A DNA stretch of 64,000 nt. Source: Sciurus carolinensis. Lineage: Eukaryota > Chordata > Mammalia > Rodentia > Sciuridae. Position numbers and translations under genes: made by a program. Shown here one piece after another: positions 23,601 through 34,330 of this stretch. The notes below the pieces were generated by a model. That model searched no databases, was not told the origin of the DNA, and saw only the letters and a program-made list of their open reading frames with translations. Within the stretch, counting starts at the first letter, position 1. Every line of letters begins with the position of its first letter. Location of the stretch: positions 36,226,454 to 36,290,453 of the forward strand of contig NC_062232.1 of assembly GCF_902686445.1 (NCBI RefSeq), written 5' to 3'.

Positions 23601-24184
23601 TTTCTAATGTATGCTGTCCTCCTGATATATATTTTAAATGACTTCACTAATCTGAAACACTTAGGACCAAGGGCACTTCACAATTGTGAAACTTTCAGAT
23701 TCAAAGTAATATAATGAATATATACACATTATCTAATAGCGCTAGCAAGAACTGAGACAACTACCATATAATCGTCTGCATTATTATGTCTGCAGTAAAA
23801 TATGGCTAGTTGTAAACTAGGCACATCAGTTCTGGTCAAGTTTTGCTTGAAACTCCAGAAAATACTTTCCATTTTCAGAGCTCTGGGGATTGTGGAAATG
23901 TAGATAAGGGACTGTAGCCTGTATCATGGTGGATTAGAGTCACAGCTGCTATCAAACAACCGCTGAGTATGTGAATGTTGAAAATGGGATTAAAAAGACT
24001 CAGGGAAAATAAAGACACTTCCTTCACTACCAATATAATTTTCCTGGCCAACGAGGTGGTTTCAAAACAAGTATAACTAAAAGACACCCTCTAACCCATC
24101 ATAGTAATGATATAAAAGTAACTCAGAAAAGAGCAACAGCATAGAAGAACTCAAATGCAATTCAAAGTTCTCAATTTATTTCTC
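23601..24184. other. Intron interval, nothing recognised
   Basis: No repeat or exon signature was recognised here. Confidence 0.35.
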
Positions 24185-24725
24185 CAGGAAAGACTTAATG
24201 AACAATAAGTATTTATTTTAACCATTCTATGTACCAGGCACTGTGAAGATGGTGAAGAAGATACAGTGCCTGCCCTCTAAGACATTGTACTAGGGAAGGC
24301 ATAAAAGATGCAGAATAAGGTGCCACATGAAGGCAAAAGCAGGACATGCAATGTTGTTTGCATGGGCCTGTCCCAAGGAGACCCAAAAAAGTGAGTTTTA
24401 AAATAAATCCAGAAGGTTGATAAAAAGTCAGACCCAAGTTTGGGGTTGGGAAGAAAGAGAACTAGGAAGAGATTCCATGTGGGAGAAGACAAAGTATGAA
24501 GGCCAGAAAACCTTTCAAGAACTTGAAAGTGGAGTGTGACTGCAGAGCCAAAGGCAGAAAATGGCAGGAGACAATTCTTTCAAGTTAGGCAGTGGTCAGG
24601 TCTGTGGTGTCTGGGTCACAGTCATTCTTTCAGACTTTATGTTGGGGTTAGTAGGAGATTACTGAAGGGTGAAGTAGAAGAATAACCTCATGAGATTTAC
24701 ATTTTAGAAAAGTTGACTCTAGCTT
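24185..24725 (-). mobile_element. L2-like LINE fragment, diverged
   Basis: TGTACCAGGCACTGTGAAGA and AGTGCCTGCCCTCTAAGACA match the antisense 3' UTR of an L2-type LINE. ATTTACATTTTAGAAAAGTTGACTC-type text at the right end fits its antisense ORF. Divergence is high. Confidence 0.5.
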
Positions 24726-24899
24726 CTAGAAGAAATATATGAAAAGGTACACACCAGGCTGCCTCAGAAGGGTAAGGAAGGGACAAAGATCAACAAATAC
24801 AGTCGCTAGCTTTGTCTTTGACTAACTTCATTTGCTTCACTTCTGACAATATTTTATGTAACTTAAACATTGTTTTACCATTAAAAACAAACTGTTCTC

Positions 24900-25262
24900 A
24901 TTTAGTGTAAGTATGGATTAAATAGATAAACCTTGAAGACACTGTGCTAAGTGAAATAGGCCAGGCACAAAAGGACAAATACTCTATACTTTCACTCATA
25001 TAAGGACCTAGAGAAGTCAAATTTATAGAGACAGAAAGTAGAGTGGTGTCCGTAGAGGTTGTGGAGAGGAAGGAATGGGGATGTAGTGCTTAAGGGGTAG
25101 AGAGTTTTTGTTTAGGAAGATGCAAAAGTTCTGGAGATGGATGGTGCTGATGGATGTACAGCAATTTGTATGTGCTTAATACCATTGAACAGTACACTTA
25201 GAAGTGGTTAAAGTGGTGAATGTTATGTTATGTATATTTTACCACAAAATGGACTAAAAATG
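24900..25262 (+). mobile_element. Old L1 3' UTR
   Basis: Typical L1M order: GTGCTAAGTGAAATAGGCCA, ACTTTCACTCATATAAGGAC, ACAGAAAGTAGAGTGGTG, GTGGTTAAAGTGGTGAATGT, and an end TATATTTTACCACAAAATGG. Confidence 0.85.
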
Positions 25263-25469
25263 GGTTAGAGTTAATGATGGAGAATAAATGAGCAGACTCT
25301 TGGAACCACAGTGGTACAAGTGAGAAGTCAGATCCCTTCTGGGATGTGGGGCTACTGGAGACAGTGAGCGGACAGGTTCGATGTATGTTTTGAAACTAGA
25401 ACTAACAGGACCTTAGAAATCATAAAGAATACAAGAATATAACTAGAAAAATTGCATCTTGATTTGAGT

Positions 25470-25760
25470 TGGTCCAAAAACAGACCCCGAGATTAGGATT
25501 TGGGTAACTAATTTATTTGGGAGGTGATCTCAAGATTCCCTAGTGGGGGCAGAAGTCTCCTAGAGGGGAGAAGAAACAAAGGAAGGCAGTCGATGAAGGG
25601 GATAGCATCAAGTGGGTTTAACTGTGGGCAACCATGGGGGCATTTGGGAGACAGTGTGGAACACACCTCAATTACTCTATGTAGGAGGTGAGGAAGTCAT
25701 AGGCTGACAGTTGCCCCTGGGTGTCATTAAGCCCATCCCCACTGCAGGTCTGCCCTGAGG
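25470..25760. repeat. Unnamed ancient interspersed repeat, copy 1
   Basis: It resembles 29995-30260 and 56815-57065 in order of blocks: TTATTTGGGAGGTGATCTCA, AACAAAGGAAGGCAG and CAGTTGCCCCTGGG. The family is not identified; an LTR or an old LINE is possible. Confidence 0.35.
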
Positions 25761-26164
25761 ATGAGCTAAGAGGGACTTTAGTGGGTAAAGAAATTCATAA
25801 GGCAAAGACCTGCAGCAGACAGAAGCCATAAGTCCATGTATATGGGAAATGATTATTAAGGAGAGCTAGTGGGACCCCAACAAGATCTGCTACAAATATC
25901 AAGGCTTTTGGCTTAAAAACTGGCCTGAAGGTGGTTCCACTTCCCAAAACAGGAAACAAGGCCAAGTAAGTAGGAGTGGCCAGAGGAAGAGGGCTGGCAA
26001 AGAAGATCGAAGGAACAGCTAGAGATTTAAGAAGGAAGCAGGAAATTGGTATCAGGAATGATAAGGAGAGGTGATGTTTCCAAATATCCAATGAATACAT
26101 AACATGAAAAGCTGCAAAATCTTTTCTTAGGTTGTGGGTACTATTTTAGAGAAGAGTGTTAGTT

Positions 26165-26300
26165 AAATAACCATTTTCTGGGAGTGGGGGAAAATGCCGT
26201 GGAGTGATATTGGTGAAAATACTTTGTGATATTGTGTGCATGCATGAATATGTAACAACAAATCCCACTTTTATGTACAAATACAATGCACCAAAAAATG
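26165..26300 (+). mobile_element. L1-type 3' tail, second copy of the tail seen at 1694-1886
   Basis: GGGAGTGGGGGAAAATG, then TATTGTGTGCATGCATGAAT, ATGTAACAACAAATCCCACT and TACAATGCACCAAAAAATG. The same order occurs at 60307-60466. Confidence 0.55.
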
Positions 26301-26899
26301 TGGAAACAAAAAGTTTATGGGATACAAACATCCCTATGCTGCACTGTATTTCTTTCAAGCTTCAGATGCCGAAGACTAAAAATAACATTCAACTAAACAA
26401 CAATAAGAGATAAATATAAGCTCTCAACCTGGTTTTCCACCCTTTGTCTCTTTCTAACCGTTCACACTGAATGTATGAATGACAAAAAAATAAACAACCT
26501 AATTCACAAACCATCTTGCAGGAGAAAAATGTATTTGTTGAAAGGAAAAAAACTAACATGCCCTTCTTATCATGTGGACAAGAATTATACATAACCAAGG
26601 TCCTTTAGAAATATCAGGCAGATGTTATTGTTACTATATTTTGCAAATTGTTTTTTATTCTTCACATACAGCTGCAATTATTTTAGTGGCAAGATTCAAT
26701 AAGCTTTCACTTCAAAAATTACCCACAGACATCATTTTTCATTGTCACTGAGGTCTTCATCTAATATATTTGAAAACTGTTGAAAAACAGTGCTAAATAT
26801 TTATGTATAGAATGCATTAATTTGAAGACTGGTTTGAAGTCTAAGTGCAAATACTGTTATAAAATCCAGATTTTCTATTAAAAGGTATTCAAACAACTT

Positions 26900-26942
26900 A
26901 ACACACACACACACACACATACACACACACTCTCACTCACAC
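26900..26942 (+). repeat. (AC)n microsatellite
   Basis: AC dinucleotides with a TAC and a CTCTC interruption near the right end. Confidence 0.88.
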
Positions 26943-27032
26943 ATATTCACTGGAAATTTAAAATTCAAGATGCTCTTAATTTTAAAGATCAGTTTTAAAT
27001 TTATTCTCAAGTGATCTTTAAACCTACAAACT

Positions 27033-27169
27033 CTTTTTTAAAAAATATTTTTAGTTGTAGATGGACACAATACCTTTATTTATTTATTTTTATGTGGTGC
27101 TGAGGATGGAACCCAATGCCCCACATGTGCTAGGCAAGCGCTCTACCACTGAGCCACAACCCCAGTCCC
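27033..27169 (-). mobile_element. ID SINE with 3' extension and 14-bp TSD
   Basis: The antisense ID body (AGGATGGAACCCAATGCCCC, AAGCGCTCTACCACTGAGCC) is preceded by the extension (TTTTTAGTTGTAGATGGACA, CAATACCTTTATTTATTTA). Identical direct repeats TAAACCTACAAACT flank it (27019-27032 and 27170-27183). Confidence 0.93.
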
Positions 27170-27183
27170 TAAACCTACAAACT

Positions 27184-28358
27184 TTTTCCAAAGAATTTAG
27201 GTATGGGAAAAGAAGCTAGATTTAAAGATATCTGTTTGCTGAAATACATTTTAAAAGAACACAGTAAGAAGGAAAAAAAGAAGTGCTTTCTTATCTCTAT
27301 CAGCCTTGCATAGTTTTGTCCTCACAAACTAAAACCCAGAAATAAAAAAAGCACACGCCCCAAATGATTTTTCTTCTACACACAAATGCCTGCTCTACCT
27401 TCCTGTCATCTCTCTGTAATTTTCTCCATTTCTCAGAAATGTCCACTGAAAGCTCAATATTGTGGACTGGCAGACTGATTTACCTATAGAAAATTCATTT
27501 TTCCTTTGGATACATTCTCCATGAAATCAGAGAGAAAAGAACGAAGAGAGGAAAACAGAACACAGGCAGTGCATGTTAGATGCTCTGCTTTTTATCAAGT
27601 AGGACCACATGATCCCCTTTCAGCTCTGCCAGCCTCTGTGCTCAGTCCAACTTCTGATAACATAAAAAGCACATGTGATAGTCTCCTTACCCCTCCTTAG
27701 GCCAGAAATATCACATGAACTATGAATAAAATGTTTAAAAAACTAGCAGAGGACTGAGCACTTGGAAATAAAAATAGAAGTGATCTTAGCACCCTTTCTG
27801 ACTTTGTCCAAAGGGAAGATCTTTCATGGGACCAACAGTCTTCTTTCATTTGAAAAGTACATTTTTTTAAACATGAGCCAGTGATATATGGGCATATTAT
27901 TTCATGTGTGTGTGTGCTTGCTTGCACATCTAGCTGGAATTATTTCCTGATTGTTCTTTCCTAGTACCTAGCATATATAAAGCATTCAGTTAATGTTTTC
28001 TAAATCAAAGACTAGTGGCAGACAGACAGAATGGCATGATGCCATCCAAACTTTGAGTGGATAGAAAATATAAGAGGTCGAATCACAGGACTAAAAACAA
28101 TTCTACAATTTCCCTTTATATACATGCCCATAAATAATGTGCTTTTTTCTTTTTTAATCCAAGAACAGAATCCTCAAAGTGTTAGACAGCATAATACTAA
28201 TTAATAGCCTAGCTCCATAAGGTCTCACCCCTCTTTCTCTCTCTCTCAGTTTTCTGTGCAACAGAAAAAAGTGCTGTCCTTACTGGACTTTAAATAATGT
28301 TGAATTATACAGTCTCTGCCTTTTTCCTATGTTTTTCTAATCATCTTCAATAAAATAA
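27184..28358. other. Intron interval, nothing recognised
   Basis: A weak L2-tail-like phrase occurs near 27950-28010 (TAGCATATATAAAGCATTCA). Otherwise I see no nameable feature. Confidence 0.35.
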
Positions 28359-28616
28359 GCCAGGTCAGGCATGCTGGCACACAGATGTCATCCCAGAGGC
28401 TCAGGAGGCTGAGGCAGGAAGATCGCAAGTTCAAAGATAGCCTTAGAAACTTAGCATGAACCTAAGCAACTTAGCAAGACCCTGTCTCAAAAAAAAGGGG
28501 GTGGGGGTTGTGGACATGGCTCAGTGGTTAAGCAACCCTGGGTTCAATCCCTGGTACCAAGAAGAAAGAAAGAATGAATGAAAGAAAGGAAGGAAGGAAG
28601 GAAGGAAGAAAGAGTG
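28359..28616 (+). mobile_element. B1-ID composite SINE with (GAAA/GGAA)n tail
   Basis: The B1 part (CTCAGGAGGCTGAGGCAGGA, GATCGCAAGTTCAAAG) is followed by the ID part (TGGACATGGCTCAGTGGTTA, TGGGTTCAATCCCTGGTACC). The tail has become a purine microsatellite (28558-28616). Confidence 0.92.
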
Positions 28617-28989
28617 AACAAGCCAGTAGGTACAGTCTATCGTAAACTCCTTTCTGCTTCACATTGCTGGGTCCTGGGCACCTTGCTTTGGATCTTTTCC
28701 CCATTCTGCTGTATATCATTTTCTTCCAAGAGACTGTATCCAATTTTAACACATGCCTCTATGTAGAATCTTGAGGACTCAAGGTATACAGTTCCTTCTT
28801 TTCTCCAGCAGAGAGGCCTATTGGTCATCTCTAAACTTAGACCAAGTAATACTATCCTCTATCCAGTTGTAAATCCAATGGCTGATTTAATTTAAAAACA
28901 AAAGATATTATTTTCCTGGATCTTAAAACACTTGTTGAATCACAAAGATTATAAATCAGGACATGCTGATTCAAAATCTTATGGATAGG

Positions 28990-29152
28990 AGTTGAAGTTA
29001 AAACTCAGCATTTAGCATGCATGCAACCCTGGACTTGATACCCTAACCATAATGGAAGGAAGGAAGGAAGGAAGGAAGGGAGGGAGGGAGGGAGGGAGGG
29101 AGGGAGGGAGGGAGGGAGGAAGGAAGGAAGAAAGGAAGGAAGGAAGGAAGGT
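28990..29152 (+). mobile_element. ID SINE remnant with (GGAA/GGGA)n tail
   Basis: A truncated ID-like segment (AACTCAGCATTTAGCATGCA, CAACCCTGGACTTGATACCC) runs into about 100 bases of GGAA/GGGA repeat (29053-29152). Confidence 0.65.
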
Positions 29153-29994
29153 TATGGTAATTTTCAGAAGTAGAACCAAAAGGTTACCTGTCAAAAGCTC
29201 ATAGCACATACCCTTCCAGGCATGATGATCTATCCTTCCAGTTCACTTGCTCAAATTCCTCCAATGTGAATGTCCTTGAACCAAAAATCTCAAAACTATT
29301 AATCTCTCCATTTGAACTGACTGATCAGTTAGCTCACTCACAGTCCCACTTTTTTCCTTGTCCATCTTGGATTCTATTGCCCATTTTTATAATCATGTTC
29401 AGTATCTTCAACTCCCTATGAGAATTCCTATAGGAATATGCATAAAATGGTGGCAGGATTAGGGAAAGAATAGAGGTAGGCACCAACAATGGTATTTTCC
29501 CAAAAACCCAGACTCTAAGCTAGACAAAAAATAGTGGTCTGGGAGAGATGGACAGTTCCCAATTTCTCTATCCAGTCTTCACATATCAAGGTTGTCTGTT
29601 TCATCATTTCTACCTCGGCCACATTGCCACAACTTTCTCCAATAAAGGAAGACATACATATTTGTAAGCACTTTCACATAAAAGGCTCTGCTCTCAGCTC
29701 TAAATCCACCCATAGAATGGTGAGAAAAGAATTGAATTTCCTGAGCATGTTTGGGTCATGGTAGCAATCAGACTTTACTTTTCACCCCCTGCTCTCAGGA
29801 TGTCAAAGACAGGTTATATAGAACTGATGAGGTTATGTACCCTCCCCAGATCCTAATGGCTTCTTGTACCTTTGATGGAAAATACCATGTCCTTTAATGG
29901 CTTCCACCTTCAACTGGCCAAATCTTCATGATTACAACATCTTGTTATATACAAAACAAAATGTCCTTCAATCATTGTCTCTTTTGATTAAGGT
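29153..29994. other. Intron interval, possibly L2-like, unassigned
   Basis: CT-rich phrases around 29180-29420 and 29820-29960 (CCTTTAATGGCTTCCACCTT) could be diverged L2, but the match is too weak to call. Confidence 0.3.
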
Positions 29995-30260
29995 CCCTGG
30001 GAAGCAGCCTTGGAGAGAGATTTGCATGTGGAAGCTTCACCAGAGCTCAAGATGTGTAAAGAAATAAAGGAAGCAGGATTGAGCAGAGAGGGGAAATGAA
30101 CTGCCTTGCAGTCACAATAGGGAAATCAGTCAATCTTACAGGGAGCTCTGAAGCTGAGATGGCCCTTCAGACTTGTCCTGAGTTGAGGCAATGAAGCCAG
30201 GCCTTCATGTCACCACACTGGCTGCAAGGTGCCTCCATGGGAGAAGCATGCCCTTGGGTG
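29995..30260. repeat. Unnamed ancient interspersed repeat, copy 2
   Basis: It shares block order with 25470-25760 and 56815-57065 (AAATAAAGGAAGCAGGATTG, a GGGAGCTCTGAAGCTGAGAT region). The family is not identified. Confidence 0.3.
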
Positions 30261-30422
30261 AGTCAGTTCCCTTCAGTCAAGGGCAATATAAAGAGAAGGT
30301 CTCAGTTGTGAGCCAGTAGCAGCCTACATTCAGCATATCCAGAAGGGGGCTCCAAGAGGCCCACTACAGCATACTGCCATTTTAGGGTCAAGAGAAAAAA
30401 TAGAATGAACCTGAAATTTCAA

Positions 30423-30423
<1 letters not shown>

Positions 30424-30460
<37 letters not shown>

Positions 30461-30504
30461 ATATATATATATATATATATATTATGTAATATATATATAT
30501 ATTA
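30424..30504. repeat. (AT)n tract with self-complementary interruptions
   Basis: Runs of AT are broken by GTA and TATGTA. The whole tract is nearly self-complementary and could form a cruciform. Confidence 0.9.
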
Positions 30505-30634
30505 CGGCATGGGTTTAAATTATAAAGAAGAATATTTGAATTGGTTGATAATCTCTTCAATAAATCCTCTTCAAGTCTTCCTTCAGAGGCTGAGGCCCTT
30601 GAACTAAAGCTACCACCTTCTCCATGTCTTTCTC

Positions 30635-30800
30635 AGACCCATCAGCCCTCAAGGCATTCACCTGTACATGTCTGCCTCCCTCTGTTTGGTGTACCCCTCA
30701 AAGGAGGGCACATGTATTAACCATCTGTATATCTTCACATCTAGCCCAGTGTTTGGTAAATAATGCACCTGACAAGGGCTTATTGAATGAATAAATGAAA
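30635..30800 (+). mobile_element. L2 LINE 3' tail
   Basis: A CTAGCCCAGTGTTTGGTAAA phrase and the TTATTGAATGAATAAATGAA end match the L2 terminal region. AAAGGAGGGCACATGTATTA fits the preceding block. Confidence 0.6.
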
Positions 30801-31599
30801 CAAAAAATGAACAAATGTATTTTCCTGCCTGCAAAAATAACAAGATGGGAAAACACATTTGATGAAACAAGGACAAATCATTTTAGTGCACATCTTCCAG
30901 TGTGCTTATCAGCAGTGTTAACAAAGGTTATTTGATTTCGACTAACTGATGTGGCGTAAAAAGGCTATTCTGAAACAGTCAACTGTATCTTATAGGTCTC
31001 CTAAATAAACTAAAATCTACCACAGGATTTGAATGCAAACTAGAGAGGAAATTAAAATGCAAAACATGAAACAGCTGTTTGATCAGCTGTTATAATAGGT
31101 TGTGAACAAAGGCTATATTTATGTCTTATCTAGACGAGTAGAAATAATTAATCATAAAAATTGGTTGGTTACAGGGTTATTTTCTTTTCTTTTCTGCATT
31201 GAAACACAACAGTCATCTAATTAATGATGCCAAAATTCTAGAAGCACAGGACAAATGGTGTCCAATAAATTAAACACTGTTGTAAAAATATATGTTCCCA
31301 AATAAACAATGGTAAGGCCTAAGGTAATAACTGCTAAAGCCAGTTTTTCAGCATCTGTAGTAGAGGGCAAAATTTACTCACCACCAGTAAGGTTTTATAA
31401 AACTGAAGATATTTATAATTTCTGGAACCTGTAACTTCAGTGAATTACAATTTCCAACTGGTGAAGAATCATGGTTTTCTTTGTGCTGTGCCAGAGGTGG
31501 GGAAAATGTTGGCTTCCTATTGTAATGCTTAAGAAGCCATGATTAAAAATTCACCATAAAGTAAGTTGGTAAAACTTGCTTGAGGTGACAATTTTGCTA
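30801..31599. other. Intron interval without recognised repeats; candidate regulatory element inside
   Basis: No mobile element is recognised here. The part at 30890-31190 has clustered transcription-factor-like motifs and is described separately. Confidence 0.35.
30890..31190. promoter_or_regulatory. Candidate intronic enhancer (motif cluster)
   Basis: Two CAGCTG E-boxes (31072-31077 and 31084-31089) lie 6 bases apart within AACAGCTGTTTGATCAGCTG. Nearby are AACAAAGG (SOX/TCF-like, twice) and an ATTTGAATGCAAA octamer-like half site. The stretch is repeat-free by eye. Function is inference from motifs only. Confidence 0.25.
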
Positions 31600-32040
31600 T
31601 ACTTGTCAAATGCCTTTAAAAAAATCCCAAATTTATTTCTAGTAATTTTTTCTAAAGAAATATCTGAAATTATGCACAATAATTTAAGTTCATAATCACT
31701 TTGTTTAAAAATAACATAAATTTGGAAATAACACAAATGTTCAGCAATAGGAGACTGGTCAAGTTATAAAACAATCATGTGAATTAATACTCTAAATTTA
31801 TCAAGATCATATGAAAGAAGAGCATTTAAATGTGACTAACCATTCATAGTATTTATCATTTTTAAAGGGATTACCAATGATTATGGCAAATACAATATAT
31901 GGTTTGCATAAAGAAAATAATTGTAAGAGTGATTATTTTTGTAGGTTTCAATTATGGATGATTTTCATTTTCTTCTTGCCATTTTTTGTAATTTACACAT
32001 TTTCACTATAAATATCTATTATTTCTGTAATATTTGCCAT
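31600..32040 (+). mobile_element. Old L1 or HAL1-type LINE 3' fragment
   Basis: TTGGAAATAACACAAATGTT, AGCAATAGGAGACTGGTCAA and TTATGGCAAATACAATATAT fit an old LINE 3' region in order. The AT-rich end has no clear tail. Confidence 0.45.
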
Positions 32041-32141
32041 TAAAAAAATTCCTATCCCTCTAAAAAATTTCTTCTAACCATAAATCACCAAGAAAGAATG
32101 TGATTGCATCTTTTATTTATATTAGTGGATTTTCTTCTTCA

Positions 32142-32149
<8 letters not shown>

Positions 32150-32173
<24 letters not shown>

Positions 32174-32251
32174 GTGGTGCTGGGGATTGAACCCAGGGCC
32201 TTGTGCTTATGAGGCAAGCACTCTACCAACTGAGCTATATCCCCAGCCCCC
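32150..32251 (-). mobile_element. ID SINE (CAGTTGG subtype) with 14-bp TSD
   Basis: A T run followed by antisense ID (GGGGATTGAACCCAGGGCCT, TACCAACTGAGCTATATCC). Identical 14-bp direct repeats TCTTCAAAACTTTT flank it (32136-32149 and 32252-32265). The long pure T run suggests a young insertion. Confidence 0.94.
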
Positions 32252-32741
32252 TCTTCAAAACTTTTGAGAGAATTTTGGTGATTAATTGTTTAGATTTTTA
32301 ATTTTTCACTTTATCCTTCTGGAAAAGATGCCCTGTCTAAGTTTGTTGCTTTAATAGAGAAAACTGGAAAATAACCCAAAGAAGTGTGATATAATTAAAA
32401 ATATATAAGTATGAAGGCATGATTTAATATAGAAACACAACTAAGATTGCAGGAACCAAAAGTAGCCCAACCCCAAAAGATGGGGTCGGGATCCCATATT
32501 CAATACAAAAGAATTGCTAGAAACATTGGAGAGGTTAATCAAAAGGGAGGGTTATTTAGGCTATAAGGAGAGCAAATAAAACTAAGGACCCATTAGGAAA
32601 CCTTAACCATTCTGCAATTCTGATAAATGTTGATGAGGAAAAGGCCAGAATGAAAAATGACCTAAGTAAGAAATGGCTAACATAAGATCAAGAGTTTAAA
32701 CTTCAGACATGAAGTGGAAATTAACTGGAATATAATTTTTT
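32252..32741. other. Intron interval, nothing recognised
   Basis: No repeat or exon signature was recognised here. Confidence 0.35.
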
Positions 32742-32867
32742 TTAAATTTTTTGGTTGTTGATGGACCTTTATTTCATGTATTTATTTATATGTGGAGCTG
32801 AGGATCAAACCCAGTGCCTCACACATGCTAGGCAAGCACTCTACCACTGAGCCACAACCCCACCCCA
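32742..32867 (-). mobile_element. ID SINE with 3' extension
   Basis: The extension (TTTTTTGGTTGTTGATGGAC) is followed by antisense ID (AGGATCAAACCCAGTGCCTC, CAAGCACTCTACCACTGAGC). A GAATATA direct repeat may flank it. Confidence 0.88.
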
Positions 32868-33129
32868 GAATATATTATTTAAGATGCCATTTAACAGAGT
32901 ATGGTAAAACGAATAACCTTTGAAAGATCAGACCTACCCGGAGACTGTCTGATGGTGTCCCTTCTGTCACAAAACAAAAAGTTTCAATAACAGTTTTTAT
33001 AACAAAGAGATAAAATCTGTGTCTCAGATTACCCAAGTTATGTGTTTATCACTTAGTAAACTGGATCACAGCCCTTAGCATGAAAATCTCTCTCTCTTTA
33101 TCTGTTTTTTGTTTTGTTTCATTTTGTTT

Positions 33130-33202
33130 TTTGGTACTGAGGATTGAACCCAGGGGTGGTGTTTACCACTGAGCTATCTCCAGCTTCCACCACCTCCCCC
33201 CC

Positions 33203-33241
<39 letters not shown>

Positions 33242-33336
33242 GAGACAGAATCTCCCTAAATTGCTAAGGCTTGTAATTCTCCTGTCTCGGCCTCCCAAGT
33301 CACTGGGATTAGAGGCATGCACCACCATGCCCAGCT
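33130..33336 (-). mobile_element. B1-ID composite SINE with long internal T run
   Basis: Antisense ID (TGAGGATTGAACCCAGGGGT, CTGAGCTATCTCCAGC), then a T run of about 33 bases at 33207-33240 in the linker, then antisense B1 (CTCGGCCTCCCAAGTCACTG, CCACCATGCCCAGC). Confidence 0.9.
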
Positions 33337-33489
33337 CTGTTATTATTTCTTAAAAAGAAAGAAGAATTTAAACATAGCTAAGTCTATTCCCATTATAAAA
33401 CTTCAGAGGAAAAACATGAATTATTGTTTGTGATACTCTCTTCTGGACGAACACTCAGCAAATGGAAAGAAAGCCAAGTGAGTGAAGAC

Positions 33490-34330
33490 CTGCTCGTCCT
33501 CATTCTTAAGACCTTCTCCTCCCCATTCTTGCCTCCTTCCCATCCCGCCCCACCCCTTTCTCTTGAAACCTCCCTTGGACATTAAGGGTAACCAAGTCAT
33601 TACAATCAGATCATTTCCTGAATTTCTATGTCTTGACTTCCTTAGTGTTCAGGCTCTCGACCACCCACTCACTGGATCTGTACAGCATAAATTTTCAGTG
33701 GCTCCCTATTTCCAATCACAAGAACTTTTCACGTTGCTTTTCAATATCTCACTTTCTGATTCTGCCTTTCTTCTACTAACTTTATTACTCTTATCTCCTT
33801 ATCCTTTTATTCTAGCCACATGGAACCTCCCACTGTCATATAAATATGGATCTTATCTGTTAACTACAGTCTTTAGCCCTATGACTTACAGTTTTCCTTC
33901 CATCTTTAAGCCTCTCTTTCCTTCTCTACTCACTTGAACCTAGACTGCTTTCCAGGACTGCTAAATTCCACTCTCTTGGGACTAGGGGTGTATCTTAGTG
34001 GTAAGGTCCTTGCCTAGCACACACAAGGCCCTGAATTCCATTCCCAGCACTGCAAATTAATTAACTAATTTAATTCCACTACCTTGATAAGAACTTCTCC
34101 AATTCTGGGGATTGTCAGCGATGTCTTCTAACTCTTGGGTCCCAAGATTCAGAACTCAATTATATGCTATTTTTCACTGTTCTTTATTCTTTGTGCATCC
34201 TAGCGTTGTATCTTCCACCGCATTTTAGGTTTCCTTTGATAAAGAACTTGGTCTTACTCTTCTTCTACAGCTCCCTTCAGTAAATAAATACATGCTAACT
34301 TTGGAAACATTGCTAACTGGATCTTGGCTC
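33490..34330 (+). mobile_element. L2-like LINE fragment, interrupted by an ID element
   Basis: A CT-rich diverged sequence comparable to 15140-16157 in composition, with L2-like phrases (TTTTCAGTGGCTCCCTATTT, CTTTCCAGGACTGCTAAATT). A plus-strand open frame of 151 codons (33482-33937) is an accident of the CT-rich text. Identity as L2 is tentative. Confidence 0.35.
33980..34068 (+). mobile_element. ID SINE
   Basis: ID body GGGTGTATCTTAGTGGTAAG, TTGCCTAGCACACACAAGGC. AATTCCACT flanks it on both sides (33964-33972 and 34072-34080), a possible TSD. Confidence 0.85.

Larger units (their letters stand above)
25761..27032. other. Intron interval: one L1-type tail and one CA tract, otherwise unassigned
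   Basis: Apart from the tail at 26165-26300 and the CA tract at 26900-26942, I see nothing I can name. The minus-strand frame at 25795-26100 has no known relative. Confidence 0.35.

Noticed and set aside
25795..26100. 101-codon minus-strand frame in intron 1, possible ribosomal-protein-like pseudogene
   Set aside because: On reading both strands I could not match it to a ribosomal protein or any other family.
29053..29152. CRISPR-like or regulatory repeat array (GGAA units)
   Set aside because: A simple purine microsatellite grown from a SINE tail, with no spacers.
33482..33937. 151-codon plus-strand frame rich in Pro, Ser, Leu and Phe
   Set aside because: Low-complexity CT-rich sequence, probably an L2-like fragment. 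There is no domain and no conserved motif.
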